A stretch of DNA of 64,000 nucleotides, taken from NCBI RefSeq assembly GCF_026343185.1, contig NZ_JAPEMA010000002.1, forward strand, positions 248,001 through 312,000. Reading direction: 5' to 3'. Shown one piece after another: positions 63,131-64,000 of the stretch. Positions within the stretch are counted from its first letter, which is position 1. Every line of letters begins with the position of its first letter. The notes below the pieces were generated by a model that was given only the letters and a program-made list of their open reading frames with translations, ran no database searches and was not told where the DNA came from. The stretch is from Streptomyces sp. NBC_00091 (GTDB taxonomy: Bacteria > Actinomycetota > Actinomycetes > Streptomycetales > Streptomycetaceae). The position numbers and the translations under genes are program-made.

Positions 63131-64000
63131 TCAGAACCAGTTGACGGTCAGGGCGAAGGCGGTGCCCGCGGTGGCTCCGGCGGTGTCGGTCGCGGTGGCG
63201 GTGACCTGCACCGTGCCGCTGCTCCAGGGCTTGCCGGTGATACGGCCGGAGGCGCTGTCGAGGGTCAGGCCCCAGGGCAGGCCGGTGACGGCGAAGCGGA
63301 CGGGCTGCTTACCGCCGGTGGTGGTGAGCTGGATGGTGCAGGACTGGTTGAACTTGCAGGTCTGCGGCCCGGGGTTGGTGAGCCTCAGGTCGCCGGGGGT
63401 GGGGGTAGGGGTGGGGGTGGGGGTGGGCGTCGGCGTGGGCGTCGGGGTCGGGGTGGTGCCGCAGGCCGGGGTGGCTTCCGGGGGTAGGGGGACCTGCCAG
63501 ATCTGGGTGTCGTTCTCCGAGCCGACGAGCAGGTGCGCGCAGTCGGCGTACGTCACCGTCTCGCCCTGCGACTGGGCGGGCAGGGCGACGTCGGCGAGCT
63601 TGACCCCCGCGGTGTCGTACACGGAGGCCGTGTTGGCCCCCAGCGGCCCTCCGCTGCGCAGTGTGTAGGAGGCACCCGTCGGGGAGAACGCCCCGTCGGT
63701 GGCGAAGACGGGGGCGGGCCGGACCGCGGTGAGGGTGTTGACCTGACCGGTCACCGGCGGGAGCGGGGCCTGGTACAGCTGGCCCGCGGCTCCGATCAGC
63801 TTGCTGGCCACGAAGATCCGGCCGCTGACCGGGTCGGCGAGCAGGGACTCCGCGTCGTGCTTGCCGTCCGCGTAGGCGAAGCGGTACGTCACCGGGGTCA
63901 CCGTGGCGTTCACGAGCTGCTCGGGCTCGGCGAAGCTGTGCACGGTGATCTCCGCGCGGCCGCTGAAGTTGTCCCCGATGTCGCCGACCAGGACGGCCGG
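63131..64000 (-). CDS. Large secreted beta-rich protein, C-terminal part
   Basis: The frame is open to the window end, so at least 289 codons belong to a longer gene. The visible N-terminal part is propeller-like (V-L-V-G-D-I-G-D-N-F, A-E-S-L-L-A-D-P-V-S-G-R-I-F-V-A, L-L-V-G-S-E-N-D-T-Q-I-W). A Thr-Pro repeat linker of about 22 residues follows. The last 85 residues are an Ig-like domain of the putative-Ig type (G-L-P-W-G-L-T-L-D-S-A-S-G-R-I-T-G) with a disulfide pair. This is typical of extracellular or wall proteins. Confidence 0.75.
   Translation of the reverse strand, partial: PAVLVGDIGDNFSGRAEITVHSFAEPEQLVNATVTPVTYRFAYADGKHDAESLLADPVSGRIFVASKLIGAAGQLYQAPLPPVTGQVNTLTAVRPAPVFATDGAFSPTGASYTLRSGGPLGANTASVYDTAGVKLADVALPAQSQGETVTYADCAHLLVGSENDTQIWQVPLPPEATPACGTTPTPTPTPTPTPTPTPTPTPGDLRLTNPGPQTCKFNQSCTIQLTTTGGKQPVRFAVTGLPWGLTLDSASGRITGKPWSSGTVQVTATATDTAGATAGTAFALTVNWF
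63397..63464 (-). repeat. Thr-Pro linker repeat
   Basis: Degenerate 6-bp units (GGGGGT, GGGCGT, GGCGTC variants on the plus strand) encode the Thr-Pro linker of the secreted protein. Confidence 0.8.

Noticed and set aside
63397..63464. A short repeat array that might be taken for CRISPR or a regulatory array
   Set aside because: Units are 6 bp, contiguous and in frame, encoding a Thr-Pro linker.

Overview
The window looks like chromosomal DNA of a Streptomyces or a close relative. GC is very high, third codon positions are strongly G/C, and the gene set is typical: a short chaplin, a subtilisin inhibitor (SSI), many small MerR/TetR/MarR/LacI regulators, and vegetative -10 boxes such as TAGGCT and TACAAT placed 6-7 nt before start codons, as in leaderless genes. 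It reads as an arm-like, accessory region with several broken genes.

Layout. 1-9.3 kb: acetolactate decarboxylase, SSI, DUF4389 and DMT membrane proteins, a PPOX-fold protein, a TPR-like protein, a secreted protein, and a divergent MerR regulator/DUF3533 exporter pair. 9.3-17.6 kb: a 1560-residue HEAT-repeat protein divergent from a vWA/MIDAS protein, then a GNAT enzyme and a SUKH-4 protein. 17.7-24.4 kb: a methyltransferase/TetR pair, an MMPL exporter followed by a NarL-type two-component system, and an F420-type oxidoreductase. 24.6-35.7 kb: a chaplin, then a compact RiPP cluster. The cluster has a 65-residue precursor, a glutamyl-tRNA-dependent LanB-type dehydratase, a leader-binding protein, a YcaO cyclodehydratase, and a fused eliminase/azoline dehydrogenase; it is convergent with a MarR-controlled DHA2-type exporter. 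The gene order resembles the lactazole set without its pyridine synthase, so a linear azole/dehydroamino-acid peptide is the best guess.

35.8-42.4 kb: small secreted and hypothetical proteins and a uridine kinase-like protein, then a 2900-bp IS701-family element inserted in a DUF1772 gene. The element has perfect 21-bp inverted repeats and a CTAG duplication, and it carries a passenger acetyltransferase preceded by a possible leader-peptide attenuator. 42.5-48.7 kb: a second two-component system and a MacB/FtsX-type ABC transporter that share a palindromic operator. 48.7-54.8 kb: a decaying stretch with a nonsense-mutated FAD monooxygenase, a C-terminally truncated AMP ligase, and two gene tails meeting at a deletion scar, interspersed with a HAD protein and a second HEAT protein. 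54.8-64 kb: an aldo/keto reductase with a MerR-type promoter, an FAD oxidoreductase, a LacI regulator/hydrolase pair with a nested operator, a PBP4-type carboxypeptidase, small enzymes, a tRNA-like gene, and a secreted protein that runs off the window.
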